In this document: one piece after another, positions 17,784 to 26,542 of the stretch
Numbering within the stretch: position 1 is the stretch's first letter
Layout of the letters: each line of letters begins with the position of its first letter
Source: Saprospiraceae bacterium
GTDB lineage: Bacteria > Bacteroidota > Bacteroidia > Chitinophagales > Saprospiraceae
Direction of reading: 5' to 3'
Assembly: GCA_013214355.1 (NCBI GenBank)
Contig: JABSSL010000082.1
Coordinates: 1-64,000 of the forward strand
DNA length: 64,000 nucleotides
Program-made: the position numbers and the translations under genes
The notes under the pieces: generated by a model
What the model saw: the letters and a program-made list of their open reading frames with translations, nothing else
Database searches by the model: none
Told to the model about the DNA's origin: nothing

Positions 17784-18398
17784 ATGCAAAAAGCACTTTT
17801 GTCTATTCTTTTCTCAGCTCTCTTTCTTATGGCCTTTGGCCAAGATAGCCCCCCGAAACCCTTTAATCTCTTCGTTGGAGCTCATTTCAACCAATCCAAC
17901 CAGGAGTTTATGAATACAACGGGCTTGGGTCTATTCCTTGAACCTAGTCTAATACATGCTGAGCGCTTTCAGTTTTCCTATCGTTTCGAAGCCAGTGCCT
18001 TGGTTGAGGGAGTGTTAGTCCTTCCAGGCGGGTGCAGCGAGGAGCACCCAAGATTCCCCGGTTTTCCCTCTTGCCGCGAAGGCGCCAATTACGTCCTTAA
18101 CCAATACCTGTATGCGGACTACTTATTTGGACAAGCTAGATTTGGTGCCCGAGGAGGTAGGTTTCAAACTTATGGTGGGTTAAGTCTGAACGTAAATATG
18201 CACGATCGCTTTATCATTACTTCCCGGCAAGCTGGGGCATGGCAGGATACACAACGTTGGGTAACAAATATTGGGGCAGGGGCTAGATTAGGAGCACTCC
18301 TAGGTCGGCTCAAGCTCGATTTCTCCTTCAATATAGCAGGCAAGGATTTCCAGCCCTATGCGGGCTTTGGCATTTCCTACAGCGTGTTTCGAAGGTAA
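17784..18398 (+). CDS. Outer-membrane beta-barrel-like protein (204 aa)
   Basis: A clear signal peptide (residues 1-19, ending AFG-Q) is followed by alternating strand patterns such as FNLFVGAHF, FQFSYRFEASALVE and FQPYAGFGISYSVF. The protein ends in the aromatic-rich pattern seen in small outer-membrane barrels. Two cysteines flank a loop (GGCSEEHPRFPGFPSC) and may form a disulfide. I cannot name a function. A TATCTTTG element at 17639-17646 may serve as -7 box, without a good -33 partner. Confidence 0.65.
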   Translation: MQKALLSILFSALFLMAFGQDSPPKPFNLFVGAHFNQSNQEFMNTTGLGLFLEPSLIHAERFQFSYRFEASALVEGVLVLPGGCSEEHPRFPGFPSCREGANYVLNQYLYADYLFGQARFGARGGRFQTYGGLSLNVNMHDRFIITSRQAGAWQDTQRWVTNIGAGARLGALLGRLKLDFSFNIAGKDFQPYAGFGISYSVFRR

Positions 18399-18503
18399 AG
18401 GGCATCCTACTTGAATATTGAAGCCACAGCTTCTGATCACTGAAACAGAAAGGGAGGCACTGTATCGAGTCCCATCATTATAGCTGAATGAACCTAGATC
18501 CCG

Positions 18504-19385
18504 CTAAACACTCTTTTCGTATGCAAACAAAGCCCTTCGACGACCATACACCGTAACCTTATCGCGCTCAAGGCCTATGCGGCGAATCAGTCTTCTTCTA
18601 TCCTTTAACAATAGTTCCTGTCCTTTTCGCTCCAGCGTAAAAATCAATCGTGGTTTCAGATTATTCCTTCGAAGCCGAAATATTTCAATCTTCTTGCCCG
18701 TTTCGTCCACTTGTAACAAGATATCTCTCCCTAATCGCACCTCCCCATTCTCTTGAGTGTATACATCACGACGGCGATCACGAATCTGTTCGACAAAAGT
18801 CTGTTCTCCTTCCTCCAAAAGACGTGTCCATCTGCGGCCTTGCCGATTTCGGCTAAATTTCACCTCTCCCTCCTCTTCTACTATCTGATAGCAAAATCGT
18901 CCATTGCGACTCACTTGAACCACTCCATCCTGATCATACACATCTAGACATCGGCTTCTATCATTACCCAGGATACCTCGCCACTCCCGACAAATCGCTT
19001 TTTCCGATACCTTACGCATTTCAATACCTCGATTCTGCTGCACTCTTTCAATTCTCTTTAGGCTAAACTCATTTCTCCCATCTAAATCAAACAAATGCTT
19101 CAAGCGCAAGGCAAGGTTCCCATTCAAATCATAAAACAGGCCATTTCCTAGGTCAAAACCTAGAGGGTGGTAAGGCACATCTTCGGTAGTAGAGTTTCCA
19201 TCCCCATCGGCAGAAGTAGTTTCCTTTCGGATAATATCTACCCGCAGTTCTTCAAGTTCGTAGGCTACGTTCAGTTCTAACTGTTGAAAGAAGGTTGCCT
19301 TACTTTTGGAAGGGCTCTCCGCATCGAAAGGTGGGTAAAAGGCAAGGAATAGTAGACTAAAAATCAGTAATAGTCCTTTTTTCAT
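18504..19385 (-). CDS. Exported Arg-rich protein of unknown function (293 aa)
   Basis: A signal peptide covers residues 1-22. The mature protein has a strikingly high content of Arg and Glu and looks like a series of short beta-hairpin repeats. Each has a pattern of charged strand, Asn/Gly turn and hydrophobic strand (for example VVQVSRNGRFCYQI, EVKFSRNRQGRRW, EVRLGRDILLQV). I do not recognise the family. The repeats recall beta-solenoid or WD-like folds, but this is inference. The gene is single and flanked by unrelated genes. Confidence 0.6.
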   Translation of the reverse strand: MKKGLLLIFSLLFLAFYPPFDAESPSKSKATFFQQLELNVAYELEELRVDIIRKETTSADGDGNSTTEDVPYHPLGFDLGNGLFYDLNGNLALRLKHLFDLDGRNEFSLKRIERVQQNRGIEMRKVSEKAICREWRGILGNDRSRCLDVYDQDGVVQVSRNGRFCYQIVEEEGEVKFSRNRQGRRWTRLLEEGEQTFVEQIRDRRRDVYTQENGEVRLGRDILLQVDETGKKIEIFRLRRNNLKPRLIFTLERKGQELLLKDRRRLIRRIGLERDKVTVYGRRRALFAYEKSV

Positions 19386-19482
19386 AAGCTTTATATTTAG
19401 ATACTCTTAGTTTTCATCTTATAATATAAGGCTTTCTCCCTTATAAATCCACTCGCTGAAATACTTTAACCTGAGTTTAAAT

Positions 19483-19962
19483 CTACTGTTCGGCTTGTCC
19501 TTCTCGAATCAATTTCTTCAGCAGAACAATCTGTCCTAAATGATACTGGGCATGCTCAAGTATGACTAATACATTTCGAAACCAGCTTCCATATTTCTCC
19601 TCAGTCATCAGGGATTCAAGTTTGTCCTGCCCCATTTGTTCCGTTTCTTTGGCAAAGGATTCGGCCGTTTCCCATACTAAGTCCAAAAACTTTTCCCAAT
19701 CCTCCTGCGAATTAATAGTCGGATGGTCGAAACTGAACTTATCCCGAATTGTCAAATCTCCACCACGCATCACCGCTAGCACACCAGCAAAATAATAGTG
19801 CATGTGGTAGGTTAAAGCCATTATGGTATTCAAGGAAGCCACCTTAGTCAAGGCCTCTTCCCAAGTCACATCAGCCAATTGTTTTTTTAGATCGGTAGCT
19901 ACCCAGCTTTTTCCGAAGTGAAGACGGCGGATAGCATCGGCAAGTTGTTCAGAAAATGTCAT
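19483..19962 (-). CDS. DinB-like (DUF1572-type) protein
   Basis: A helical protein of about 159 residues resembles the DinB/YfiT-like four-helix-bundle superfamily, whose members bind a metal with conserved histidines. Candidate ligands are His in ALTYHMHYYFAG and His in EHAQYHLGQIVLLKK near the C terminus. The frame is open further upstream to 20013, but that would overlap the preceding acetyltransferase gene by 41 bp. The Met at 19962 lies 10 bp after that stop and begins the conserved region, so I chose it. Activity is unknown; many relatives are thiol transferases or have no assigned reaction. Confidence 0.75.
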   Translation of the reverse strand: MTFSEQLADAIRRLHFGKSWVATDLKKQLADVTWEEALTKVASLNTIMALTYHMHYYFAGVLAVMRGGDLTIRDKFSFDHPTINSQEDWEKFLDLVWETAESFAKETEQMGQDKLESLMTEEKYGSWFRNVLVILEHAQYHLGQIVLLKKLIREGQAEQ

Positions 19963-19972
19963 CTTAGGATTT

Positions 19973-20479
19973 TTAAGTTGTTTTTTCAATGTAGTAGACC
20001 AACGTCTTCCCATTCGAGGGAATCTGCCTGTAAGCGTTATGTTCCAACACTTTATGGGAAGCTATATTATCGGCATCACAAGAGGCAGAAATGGAGGCTA
20101 GATTTAGTTTTTGAAAACCGAATTGAGTCACTGCTCCAATCGCCTCCTTCATGAGTCCTTGGCTCCAAAAAGGTTCCCCCAGCCAGTACCCTACCTCTGC
20201 TCCATCTCTTTTGCCATTTAAATGTAGACTGATTTCGCCGATCAGCCCCTGTTCTTGTTTAGAAACAATGGAGAAAACAAATCGAGTCTTTTGCTTAAAA
20301 CCTTGGTGAACATAACTGATTCGAAAAACGGCGGTAGGTTCTTCGTATGGGTAAGGGATATTTACAATTCGATCGGCAATTTTCCGGTTATTGGCGTACT
20401 GGAGTAGGGCCGGAATATCATCAATGGTGATCTTGCGTAAGATCAGGCGAGGGGTGTAAAGGGTGGGAAAGGTGTCCAT
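19973..20479 (-). CDS. GNAT acetyltransferase, RimJ/RimL-like
   Basis: The 168-residue protein begins with LYTPRLILRKIT, the classic RimJ/RimL start, followed by LIGEISLHL and EVGYWLGEPFWSQGLMKEAI, which holds the acetyl-CoA loop. A final SHKVLEHNAYRQ segment gives the ASxKVLEKxG-type motif. Such enzymes acetylate N-terminal amino groups of ribosomal proteins or small amines. The DinB-like gene follows after 10 bp, so they probably share a transcript. Confidence 0.85.
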   Translation of the reverse strand: MDTFPTLYTPRLILRKITIDDIPALLQYANNRKIADRIVNIPYPYEEPTAVFRISYVHQGFKQKTRFVFSIVSKQEQGLIGEISLHLNGKRDGAEVGYWLGEPFWSQGLMKEAIGAVTQFGFQKLNLASISASCDADNIASHKVLEHNAYRQIPSNGKTLVYYIEKTT

Positions 20480-20557
20480 ATCGATAGATCCAAGTAAATA
20501 CTATGAGGTACAACGATTGCTTCAACTGCGTCAAGAGGAAATAGGTTCCCGCAACAG

Positions 20558-21274
20558 CTATAAATGCTTGATCCGATCTTCAAATTTCTGATAAAGCTCC
20601 TCATTGCTGTAGCCATCAATGTTTTGACTGTGATATAAAGGTAGCTTTACCCCTTTTGCTGCGGCGATTTTACAGGCTTCCGTCATCATGGTATTCATCA
20701 GGACCACACCGGAGACGGTGGAAAAAGGGCCAGTTCGGTAACCAGCTACATCCATTGTTACATCTCCCGAGGGCACCCCATTATCAATGACCAAGTCAAC
20801 GATTTCGTACAATTTCTTGCCGCTTGGGTGGCGAGATGGATAGGCCTGAGATTGCGTGAGTGAAGTAATCCCAATGGTCTTCATTCCCTCTGCTTTGGCT
20901 AAGGTAGCCATTTCAATGGGCATGGCGTTACGCCCAGAATTTGAAATCACGATCATCAGATCTTCCGAAGCGATTTCATAAGTATCCCATACAACTTGGG
21001 CGAGGCCTGGCACGCGCTCCACCGCAGCCCCCCTCCTAGCCCCTTCTACCGACAAGACGGTAGAATCCAACATCGCATTAACATTGGCTAATCCTCCTGC
21101 TCTTGTAAAGAGTTCTAAACCAATCATATGAGAATGACCAGTGCCAAAGGTGTGAATAATGCGGTCCTCTATAATACAGTCGGCCATCCATTCGGCAGCC
21201 TGGGTAAGGGATGAAACTTGCGAGCTGATGACTTTCTCTATTTGTTTAAGTACAATTTGGGTGTATTGGAACAT
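20558..21274 (-). CDS. SIS-domain sugar-phosphate binding protein (UPF0309-like)
   Basis: The 238-residue protein consists of a SIS domain with a helical N-terminal cap. FGTGHSHMIGLELFTRAGG near residue 40 and VISNSGRNAMPIEMA near 110 are the sugar-phosphate loops, and ITSLTQSQAYPSRHPSGKKL is characteristic of the UPF0309 group. The family is presumed to bind or isomerise phosphosugars, but the substrate is not established. It is cytosolic and stands alone. Confidence 0.85.
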   Translation of the reverse strand: MFQYTQIVLKQIEKVISSQVSSLTQAAEWMADCIIEDRIIHTFGTGHSHMIGLELFTRAGGLANVNAMLDSTVLSVEGARRGAAVERVPGLAQVVWDTYEIASEDLMIVISNSGRNAMPIEMATLAKAEGMKTIGITSLTQSQAYPSRHPSGKKLYEIVDLVIDNGVPSGDVTMDVAGYRTGPFSTVSGVVLMNTMMTEACKIAAAKGVKLPLYHSQNIDGYSNEELYQKFEDRIKHL

Positions 21275-21497
21275 GGACAGTGATTTTACCAGATTTCTTT
21301 AGTGTGAGTCTAAAGTCGGAATATAAAGAAGGTAGGATAAAAGTAGAAGAAAGTTAGTCAAGATAATCACAGTGGGGTGGATATCCCGGGGCACAATAAG
21401 TGACGAAACAAAACCTTGTCCATAATATGGAAGAGCAAAAGGTATCACTTCCAAAAATGGCTACCTTGGATAAAGACAAAAACTGAAGTCTTTCTCA

Positions 21498-22076
21498 ATG
21501 AGTTCAATGCAACAAAGTCTAATTGACCATATCACGTCTCGTTTAGGACATCGCCCACCCCAAATTGAAAAAGTGTTGTCTTATTTTGAGCCAATTACTC
21601 CGAAGCGGGGCACCTTATTGCTACGAGAAGGAGAAGTTTGCCGTTATGTCTACTTTATCGTTAGTGGTTGCTTACAAGTTTTTGTCATTGACAAAAATGG
21701 TCATGAATCTACACGAGAGTTGTACGTGGAAGAACAATGGACAACCGATATTTTTGGGTTTCAAAATCAAAACCCCTCCTCAGAATACATAAGATGTGTA
21801 GAGCATTGTAAACTTCTACGCATTCATTTTGAGCCCTTTCAACAACTTATGGAAGCCATTCCCGCTTTTGCTCACATATATCAGCAGATTTTAGAGGTAT
21901 CCTACAACAATACGGTCTACCGCGTCAACACCTTGATGTCACTCAAAGCCCTAGATCGGATGCATTGGCTCATGGAAAATAAACCTTACTTGATGACTCG
22001 CCTATCAAGCCGGCTTCTAGCCTCTTACCTAGGCATCCAACCTGAAACGATGACTCGCCTAAAGGCGAAGCTATAA
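21498..22076 (+). CDS. Crp/Fnr family transcriptional regulator
   Basis: The 192-residue protein has an N-terminal cyclic-nucleotide-binding-like beta barrel (residues 25-115, with GTLLLREGEVCRYVYFIVSG) and a short C-terminal helix-turn-helix (SSRLLASYLGIQPETMTRLK). The HTH is shortened relative to E. coli Crp, as is usual for the Bacteroidota branch. The cNMP phosphate-binding Arg/Ser motif is not evident, so ligand binding is uncertain. Target genes are not evident. Confidence 0.85.
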   Translation: MSSMQQSLIDHITSRLGHRPPQIEKVLSYFEPITPKRGTLLLREGEVCRYVYFIVSGCLQVFVIDKNGHESTRELYVEEQWTTDIFGFQNQNPSSEYIRCVEHCKLLRIHFEPFQQLMEAIPAFAHIYQQILEVSYNNTVYRVNTLMSLKALDRMHWLMENKPYLMTRLSSRLLASYLGIQPETMTRLKAKL

Positions 22077-22249
22077 AACCTTGACATTTATCAATGGCCA
22101 GCCTTTTTTCATGCTCGAATTTTGTGGTGTTCAAATTAGTTCACCATTTAAAATTGAGTTATGAAAGAGTATTTAGTGTTGTTTTGGAATGATACTCGAA
22201 TTATAGGTTAAAGAGTGTGACAGGGAGAGGTTAGGATATTAGCTTCTCC

Positions 22250-22828
22250 CTACACCCCGGGGATCTTTTCATTTTTCTGGGCCAGCTTTGCTGCTTTTTC
22301 AATTCGCTTTGTTCTAGTTGGGGCAGTTTTGGCCAACTTAATCCAGCGCAAGGTGAATCGCTGGACCGAAGCAGGGAAATGATCAAAGTTTTCGGAGGCA
22401 GGAGGATTCGTTTCTAATGCCCGGACAAGGTCATCTGGCTTGATTAAAGCATCTACATCATCCATAAAATTCCACAATCCATTTTCTTTGGACACCTCAA
22501 TCGATTTATAGCCTGCAGATTCCATTTTTCCCTCTTCGATTAGTTTTGCGGCTCTGTCTTTGTAGGTCTTGGCCCAGTGTTGCTGTCGCCTCGGGCCAAT
22601 CAATTGCATCGTTCGTTCTGCATCTAGCTTTCTTCGAATTCCGTCAATCCAACCAAAGCAAAGCAATTCATCCAGCACCTCGGAAGTTGACACGTATTTA
22701 CCAGGCTTTACCTTCTTGTAGGTCACCAACCAAATGCTTTCCTGCTGTTGGTGGTTTTCCAGTAGCCATTCCCTAAGTTCTTCTGAGGAACTTACCTCAA
22801 GCTTTTCAAAATTCTCTGTTTTGATCAT
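22250..22828 (-). CDS. YdeI/OmpD-associated family protein
   Basis: This 192-residue protein matches the YdeI/OmpD-associated group. Landmarks are SSEELREWLLENH at the start, SIWLVTYKK, the LDELLCFGWIDGIRRKLD signature near residue 55, and a Lys/Arg-rich C terminus (APTRTKRIEKAAKLAQKNEK). Members have been linked to resistance against antimicrobial peptides, but the biochemical role is unclear. No signal peptide is present. The gene is single and faces away from the Crp/Fnr gene's end. Confidence 0.82.
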   Translation of the reverse strand: MIKTENFEKLEVSSSEELREWLLENHQQQESIWLVTYKKVKPGKYVSTSEVLDELLCFGWIDGIRRKLDAERTMQLIGPRRQQHWAKTYKDRAAKLIEEGKMESAGYKSIEVSKENGLWNFMDDVDALIKPDDLVRALETNPPASENFDHFPASVQRFTLRWIKLAKTAPTRTKRIEKAAKLAQKNEKIPGV

Positions 22829-22959
22829 CTGATCGCTTCTTTTGATAAAAAATAAAAGAAGGATTCGAGGAAAAAGTTTAGGATTCCTATGATCAATCTA
22901 CTCTTATCCGATCGATTGTAATTGTATTCCCCCACTGTGTCCATTATGTACCAATAGTA

Positions 22960-23502
22960 CTAAGTCAGATTTTCAATATGCTGCAGCGCCTCCTCCACCC
23001 CAGTCTGTAATCCGTAAGCGGAATACAAATCTCTGGTCTCCTGCCACACAGTCTTAGCCTCCCCCCTATCCCCAACTAACTCCAGCGCCAAGCCAAAGCC
23101 GCGCAAGGCATTGGCTAAGGTGCCTGGTTCGGTATTCTGCTGTGTCCGGTAAATTAAGATTGCCGCGCGATAATTTTGCACGGCCTCTGTCCCTAATCCC
23201 AATTCTCTCTGAAGGTCGGCCAAATGACGCGTCGCATGTGCTACCTTCGCTGGGAGGCCCGCCTGCGCATAATAAACCACTGATTGACGGCAATAGCGAA
23301 GAGCCTCCTCCAGTTCATCGTGATCCGATTCGAACTGCATGTAAAGATGGTAGATCCGTCCCAAAGATGCGTAATCACCCTTAGCGCATAACTCTCTCGC
23401 CTTAGCCACTAAGGATTTCGCCCTATCGTAGTCCTCTACCCGTCGCCGGGCCCAAGCTTCCTTCAGTAAGGCTTGAATTTCAGCCGATGTATCCATATTC
23501 AT
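22960..23502 (-). CDS. Tetratricopeptide-repeat protein (180 aa)
   Basis: The protein is built of about four TPR-like helical hairpins (RVEDYDRAKSLVAKARELC, LEEALRYCRQSVVYYAQAG, GTEAVQNYRAAILIYRTQ, RGEAKTVWQETRDLYSAYG). No signal peptide is visible. TPRs mediate protein contacts; the partner is unknown. The start codon overlaps the stop of the small membrane protein gene upstream by 4 bases, so the two are translationally coupled. Confidence 0.75.
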   Translation of the reverse strand: MNMDTSAEIQALLKEAWARRRVEDYDRAKSLVAKARELCAKGDYASLGRIYHLYMQFESDHDELEEALRYCRQSVVYYAQAGLPAKVAHATRHLADLQRELGLGTEAVQNYRAAILIYRTQQNTEPGTLANALRGFGLALELVGDRGEAKTVWQETRDLYSAYGLQTGVEEALQHIENLT

Positions 23503-23717
23503 TTAGTTATGGGTGGATGAAACTTTCTTTCAAGATAGGCTAACCACCGAAGCCCTAAAATTGCCCAAAGCCCTACCAGCAGCCACCAAGACTGGAAATA
23601 AATATCATTCTTTGGGGTATTGTCCAAATTCCAATATGGCAAAAGGACTGCTTCCACCAGCACATTGACTAACAACAACAGTACAAAGCCTAATATCCAA
23701 TACATATATCTTCTCAT
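23499..23717 (-). CDS. Small two-helix membrane protein (72 aa)
   Basis: Two predicted transmembrane helices (about residues 6-26 and 43-62) are separated by a short loop (NLDNTPKNDIYF), with a basic tail. I do not recognise it. Its 4-base overlap with the TPR gene downstream and its position 24 bp after the SnoaL-like gene support a real coding sequence in a three-gene operon. Confidence 0.6.
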   Translation of the reverse strand: MRRYMYWILGFVLLLLVNVLVEAVLLPYWNLDNTPKNDIYFQSWWLLVGLWAILGLRWLAYLERKFHPPITK

Positions 23718-23741
23718 AGTCGGCGTTTTTAATACACAATT

Positions 23742-24191
23742 TTAGTCCCAAACGAACCGCCAGTCCCCATTCGCCTGCCGCTTCCAAACCGTATGAAAGA
23801 TTCCTTTATTCTGCTTCATGGCCCCCGTGGTATCTGGATACGTAAAGACGAAGTCTCCATAAGTATAGGCCATATCACCCGATTGACTCACGTCCACAAA
23901 AGTAGGTGTCCAAGTCAAAGTTTCATTCGGCCGCACATCCTTTTCATACCACTCCCTAATCGCCTGCTTTCCCTCAATAATCTTTTTACTCCTTCGGATC
24001 ACCCCATCCTCCGCGGCATAATATTCGAAGGCCTTAATCAGCCCCTCCGCTTGAGCCATATCATTAAAAGCTTTCTCTACAGCCCGAATTTCTCCTTTCC
24101 ATTCCTCCATTTGCGCAGGAGAAGGTGGCCCCTGGCACGCTGCCAAGCAAAATAGAAGTACTATACCTATAGATCGGTGATTCTTTATCAT
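23742..24191 (-). CDS. SnoaL/NTF2-like lipoprotein (DUF4440-type)
   Basis: A lipobox (LLFCLAAC) ends the signal near residue 19. The remaining 130 residues match the NTF2-like cone fold of the DUF4440/SnoaL group, with EKAFNDMAQAEGLIKAFEYY at the start, a GKQAIREWYEKD segment, and the final GDWRFVWD typical of the family. These domains bind small ligands or are non-catalytic; the ligand is unknown. It leads the operon with the small membrane protein and the TPR protein. Confidence 0.8.
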   Translation of the reverse strand: MIKNHRSIGIVLLFCLAACQGPPSPAQMEEWKGEIRAVEKAFNDMAQAEGLIKAFEYYAAEDGVIRRSKKIIEGKQAIREWYEKDVRPNETLTWTPTFVDVSQSGDMAYTYGDFVFTYPDTTGAMKQNKGIFHTVWKRQANGDWRFVWD

Positions 24192-24416
24192 AACAGTCTA
24201 TTTTTCAGTCTGATGTCAAAATGTTTCCTATTCCCTATCTCCGTCCTATTTTGGCCCTTATCGGCATAATAACCAATCTTTGCCCGCACAGTCATCTTAC
24301 CTCTAAAATACCTAAACAAGACCAGTATTCTTCTCCTTGATCCACATTTCCTGCCTCTCTCCCCCCTGCATGCAGAATTATTTTTCCAACTACTTTTCTA
24401 ATTGGGGAACTTATTT

Positions 24417-24424
24417 TATATTTG
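24417..24424 (+). promoter_or_regulatory. -7 element of the tRNA-His promoter
   Basis: TATATTTG matches TAnnTTTG 50 bases before the mature tRNA. No good TTG lies at the ideal distance. A short hairpin (GTACC/GGTAC) lies in the 5' leader. Confidence 0.45.
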
Positions 24425-24473
24425 CAACGCTTTATTAGAAAGTACCTTTCTTGGTACATTTTATAGGCAAAAT

Positions 24474-24548
24474 GGTGGGTATAGCTCAGTTGGTTAGAGC
24501 GCTGGATTGTGGTTCCAGAGGTCGCCGGTTCAAATCCGGTTATTCACC
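24474..24548 (+). tRNA. tRNA-His (anticodon GTG)
   Basis: A complete cloverleaf can be drawn: 7-bp acceptor stem with two G-T pairs, D arm with AGCTCAGTTGGTTAGAGC, anticodon stem CTGGA/TCCAG around loop TTGTGGT (anticodon GTG), and T arm with TTCAAAT loop. A G at position -1 (24474) faces C73 (24548), the identity pair of histidine tRNAs. The CCA end is not encoded. A terminator follows 11 bases later. Confidence 0.95.
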
Positions 24549-24559
24549 CGAAACAAAAG

Positions 24560-24592
24560 AAAACCTCGCCGACAGGCGGGGTTTTTTGTTTT
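24560..24592 (+). terminator. Intrinsic terminator after tRNA-His
   Basis: An 11-bp stem (24560-24570 with 24575-24585), containing one G-T pair, has a 4-base loop and is followed by a T-rich run, a textbook plus-strand terminator. Confidence 0.85.
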
Positions 24593-24593
24593 G

Positions 24594-24613
24594 GTGCGCC
24601 AGGCATGGCGCAC
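24594..24613. repeat. Perfect short hairpin
   Basis: GTGCGCC at 24594-24600 pairs with GGCGCAC at 24607-24613. It sits between two terminators and has no T tract; it may be part of the same bidirectional terminator region. Confidence 0.4.
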
Positions 24614-24621
24614 AGAATGAA

Positions 24622-24646
24622 AAGCCCCTCCAGCATGGAAGGGCTT
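24622..24646. terminator. Bidirectional terminator
   Basis: A 10-bp stem with one mismatch (24622-24631 with 24637-24646) has T-rich sequence on both outer sides. It serves the minus-strand M20 gene that ends at 24692. Confidence 0.7.
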
Positions 24647-24691
24647 CCTTTTTACATTAATCTTCTTAAAGGCAGATCATATCGACTTATA

Positions 24692-26140
24692 TTATCTTAC
24701 TTTATTCTGTTCTTTCCTAAAATCCAAGGGTGGTTTTCTATTACCAATAAGAGGTTCATAGATCAAGTCGCCTAATCTTTCCTTGAATTCTTCTTTGGCC
24801 TGTTGAATCAAGGATGGATTTAGAATGAGATCCTTACCCGTAAGTGCCATGGTCTTGGATGCGGCCATCATTCCTTTAAATCCTATTGACATTCCATCTG
24901 CGGCCACTGCTTGCCAAGTATGGGCTGCTGTTCCCGGTATCCAAGTCGCGGTGCCCAAACCTACTGTTGGCACAACGTAACTCACATCACCTACATCCGT
25001 AGAGGCAGGGAAGTGAGATAGTTTATGAGGTTGGATATCTACCGCATTGGTCAGAGGTGGAACCTTGGATGAACCAAAGCTTTCTTGAATCTTCTGGGCA
25101 AAATCCAATTCAGTTGCATCGTATTCAACACCACCGACGATAGTCAGATTCTTATGCATGACTTTTGCTAAGGTCACATTGGGCAAAAGGCCATAAATCC
25201 CGGAGACGATCTCAATTTCTACCTCAGTCTCCGTACCCATGGCGGCACCTTTGGCAGCTTTAACTACGCGCTCCCACATTTGCTTAACTTCCGTTACATC
25301 TCGATGACGTACCATGTATTCCACTACGGCCTTATCGGGAACGACATTGGCTGCTAGGCCTCCATTTGTAATAACATAATGTATTCTGCTCCCTTCATCC
25401 ACATGCTCTCGCATCATATTGACCATACTATTCATGGCTTCGACTCCGTCCAAAGCGGATCTACCCCGCTGTGGAGCGGCGGCAGCGTGTGAACTTTGCC
25501 CACTAAATGTGAAGTAACCTTGGATTAATGCATTACAAGTAGAAGCATTAGCAATATTGCGGTCAGCGGGATGCCAGTTGATGACTGCATCTACATCTTT
25601 GAAATAGTCAGCGCGAACCATGTAGACCTTACCTGCACCGCCTTCTTCCGCCGGCGTCCCGAATATCTTTATGGTGGCTTGTATACCATTAGCATCAATC
25701 CATTCCTTCAGCGCGATACCGGAGGCAATGACGGCTGTGCCGAATAGATTATGTCCGCAACCATGGCCATTGCCACCTTCCACCAAGACAGACCGGTATG
25801 GAACGGCATCCTGCGACAAGCCTGGAAGTGCGTCAAATTCTGCTAGAAATCCAATAACTGGGCCACCTTCGCCGTAGGTGGCAATAAATGAGGTAGGCAT
25901 ATCTGCAACCCCTGTTTCAACTTTGAACCCTGATTTCGTGAGTTCATCTACCAATATCTCTGAGCTGGTAAATTCTAAATATCCTAATTCTGGGTTTTCC
26001 CAAATCTCCCGGGCTACTTTGGAGAATCTTTCAGTTTCAGTATCCAAGGCACTGATAATAAATTGGTCATTGTCAATTTCTTGTGCCATAACTGAATAAC
26101 AGAACAGTGCTAGCAGACAGCTTAATAGAGTTTTTTTCAT
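24692..26140 (-). CDS. M20 amidohydrolase, AbgB-like, exported (482 aa)
   Basis: A signal peptide (residues 1-19, ending VMAQ) precedes an M20D peptidase most like AbgB, the p-aminobenzoyl-glutamate hydrolase subunit. Motifs are GFLAEFDALPGLSQ near residue 100, GHGCGHNLFGT near 127, FGTPAEEGGAGK with the catalytic Glu near 162, and the WHPADRN block. SFGSSKVPPL and the DVGDVSYVVPT block near the C terminus are also AbgB-like. In E. coli AbgA and AbgB work together; only the B-type gene is here. Export is unusual compared with the E. coli enzyme but common in Bacteroidota. It is the third M20 gene in the window and stands alone. Confidence 0.88.
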   Translation of the reverse strand: MKKTLLSCLLALFCYSVMAQEIDNDQFIISALDTETERFSKVAREIWENPELGYLEFTSSEILVDELTKSGFKVETGVADMPTSFIATYGEGGPVIGFLAEFDALPGLSQDAVPYRSVLVEGGNGHGCGHNLFGTAVIASGIALKEWIDANGIQATIKIFGTPAEEGGAGKVYMVRADYFKDVDAVINWHPADRNIANASTCNALIQGYFTFSGQSSHAAAAPQRGRSALDGVEAMNSMVNMMREHVDEGSRIHYVITNGGLAANVVPDKAVVEYMVRHRDVTEVKQMWERVVKAAKGAAMGTETEVEIEIVSGIYGLLPNVTLAKVMHKNLTIVGGVEYDATELDFAQKIQESFGSSKVPPLTNAVDIQPHKLSHFPASTDVGDVSYVVPTVGLGTATWIPGTAAHTWQAVAADGMSIGFKGMMAASKTMALTGKDLILNPSLIQQAKEEFKERLGDLIYEPLIGNRKPPLDFRKEQNKVR

Positions 26141-26542
26141 TCTTAGTTAGTTTTTGTAAGAATCGTGTTCAGGAAAAGGATGTTTGTATTGAAGTATCTG
26201 GTATCCGCTATAATTTCGATTCGCCCAACGAGTAATCTTTACGGGGAAGAAGCGGGTATTAAGACGGAAGGGGCTTCCGTATTTAATTCAGTCGAATGAA
26301 TGGTTGATAAATTTAAAGTTAGCAAGAAGCCACCACAAATTATAGCCAAGCTATCAGAAATCTTTTACTTGAAGTCTTGGGAGATTCCTCAGTCTTGAAA
26401 TTTGAATCTATCCACTTCATTGGGTTGCAAATGCATTTGTTTTTTGTCATCGAACTGACGCAGTCCCAAGGCTTTCAAGCCGGAACTTCAATAGATTCAC
26501 ATCAAATCACCTATCTTACCTACTCATTTAAACACCGACAAC
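26141..26542. other. Divergent intergenic region without genes
   Basis: This 402-bp region between the divergent AbgB-like and EthD genes has no coding frame I trust. It should hold both promoters, but no clear TAnnTTTG element with a matching TTG was found. Confidence 0.5.

Noticed and set aside
20560-21274. MurQ-type N-acetylmuramic acid 6-phosphate etherase
   Set aside because: The SIS loops differ from MurQ and match the UPF0309 group better; no MurQ partners are nearby.
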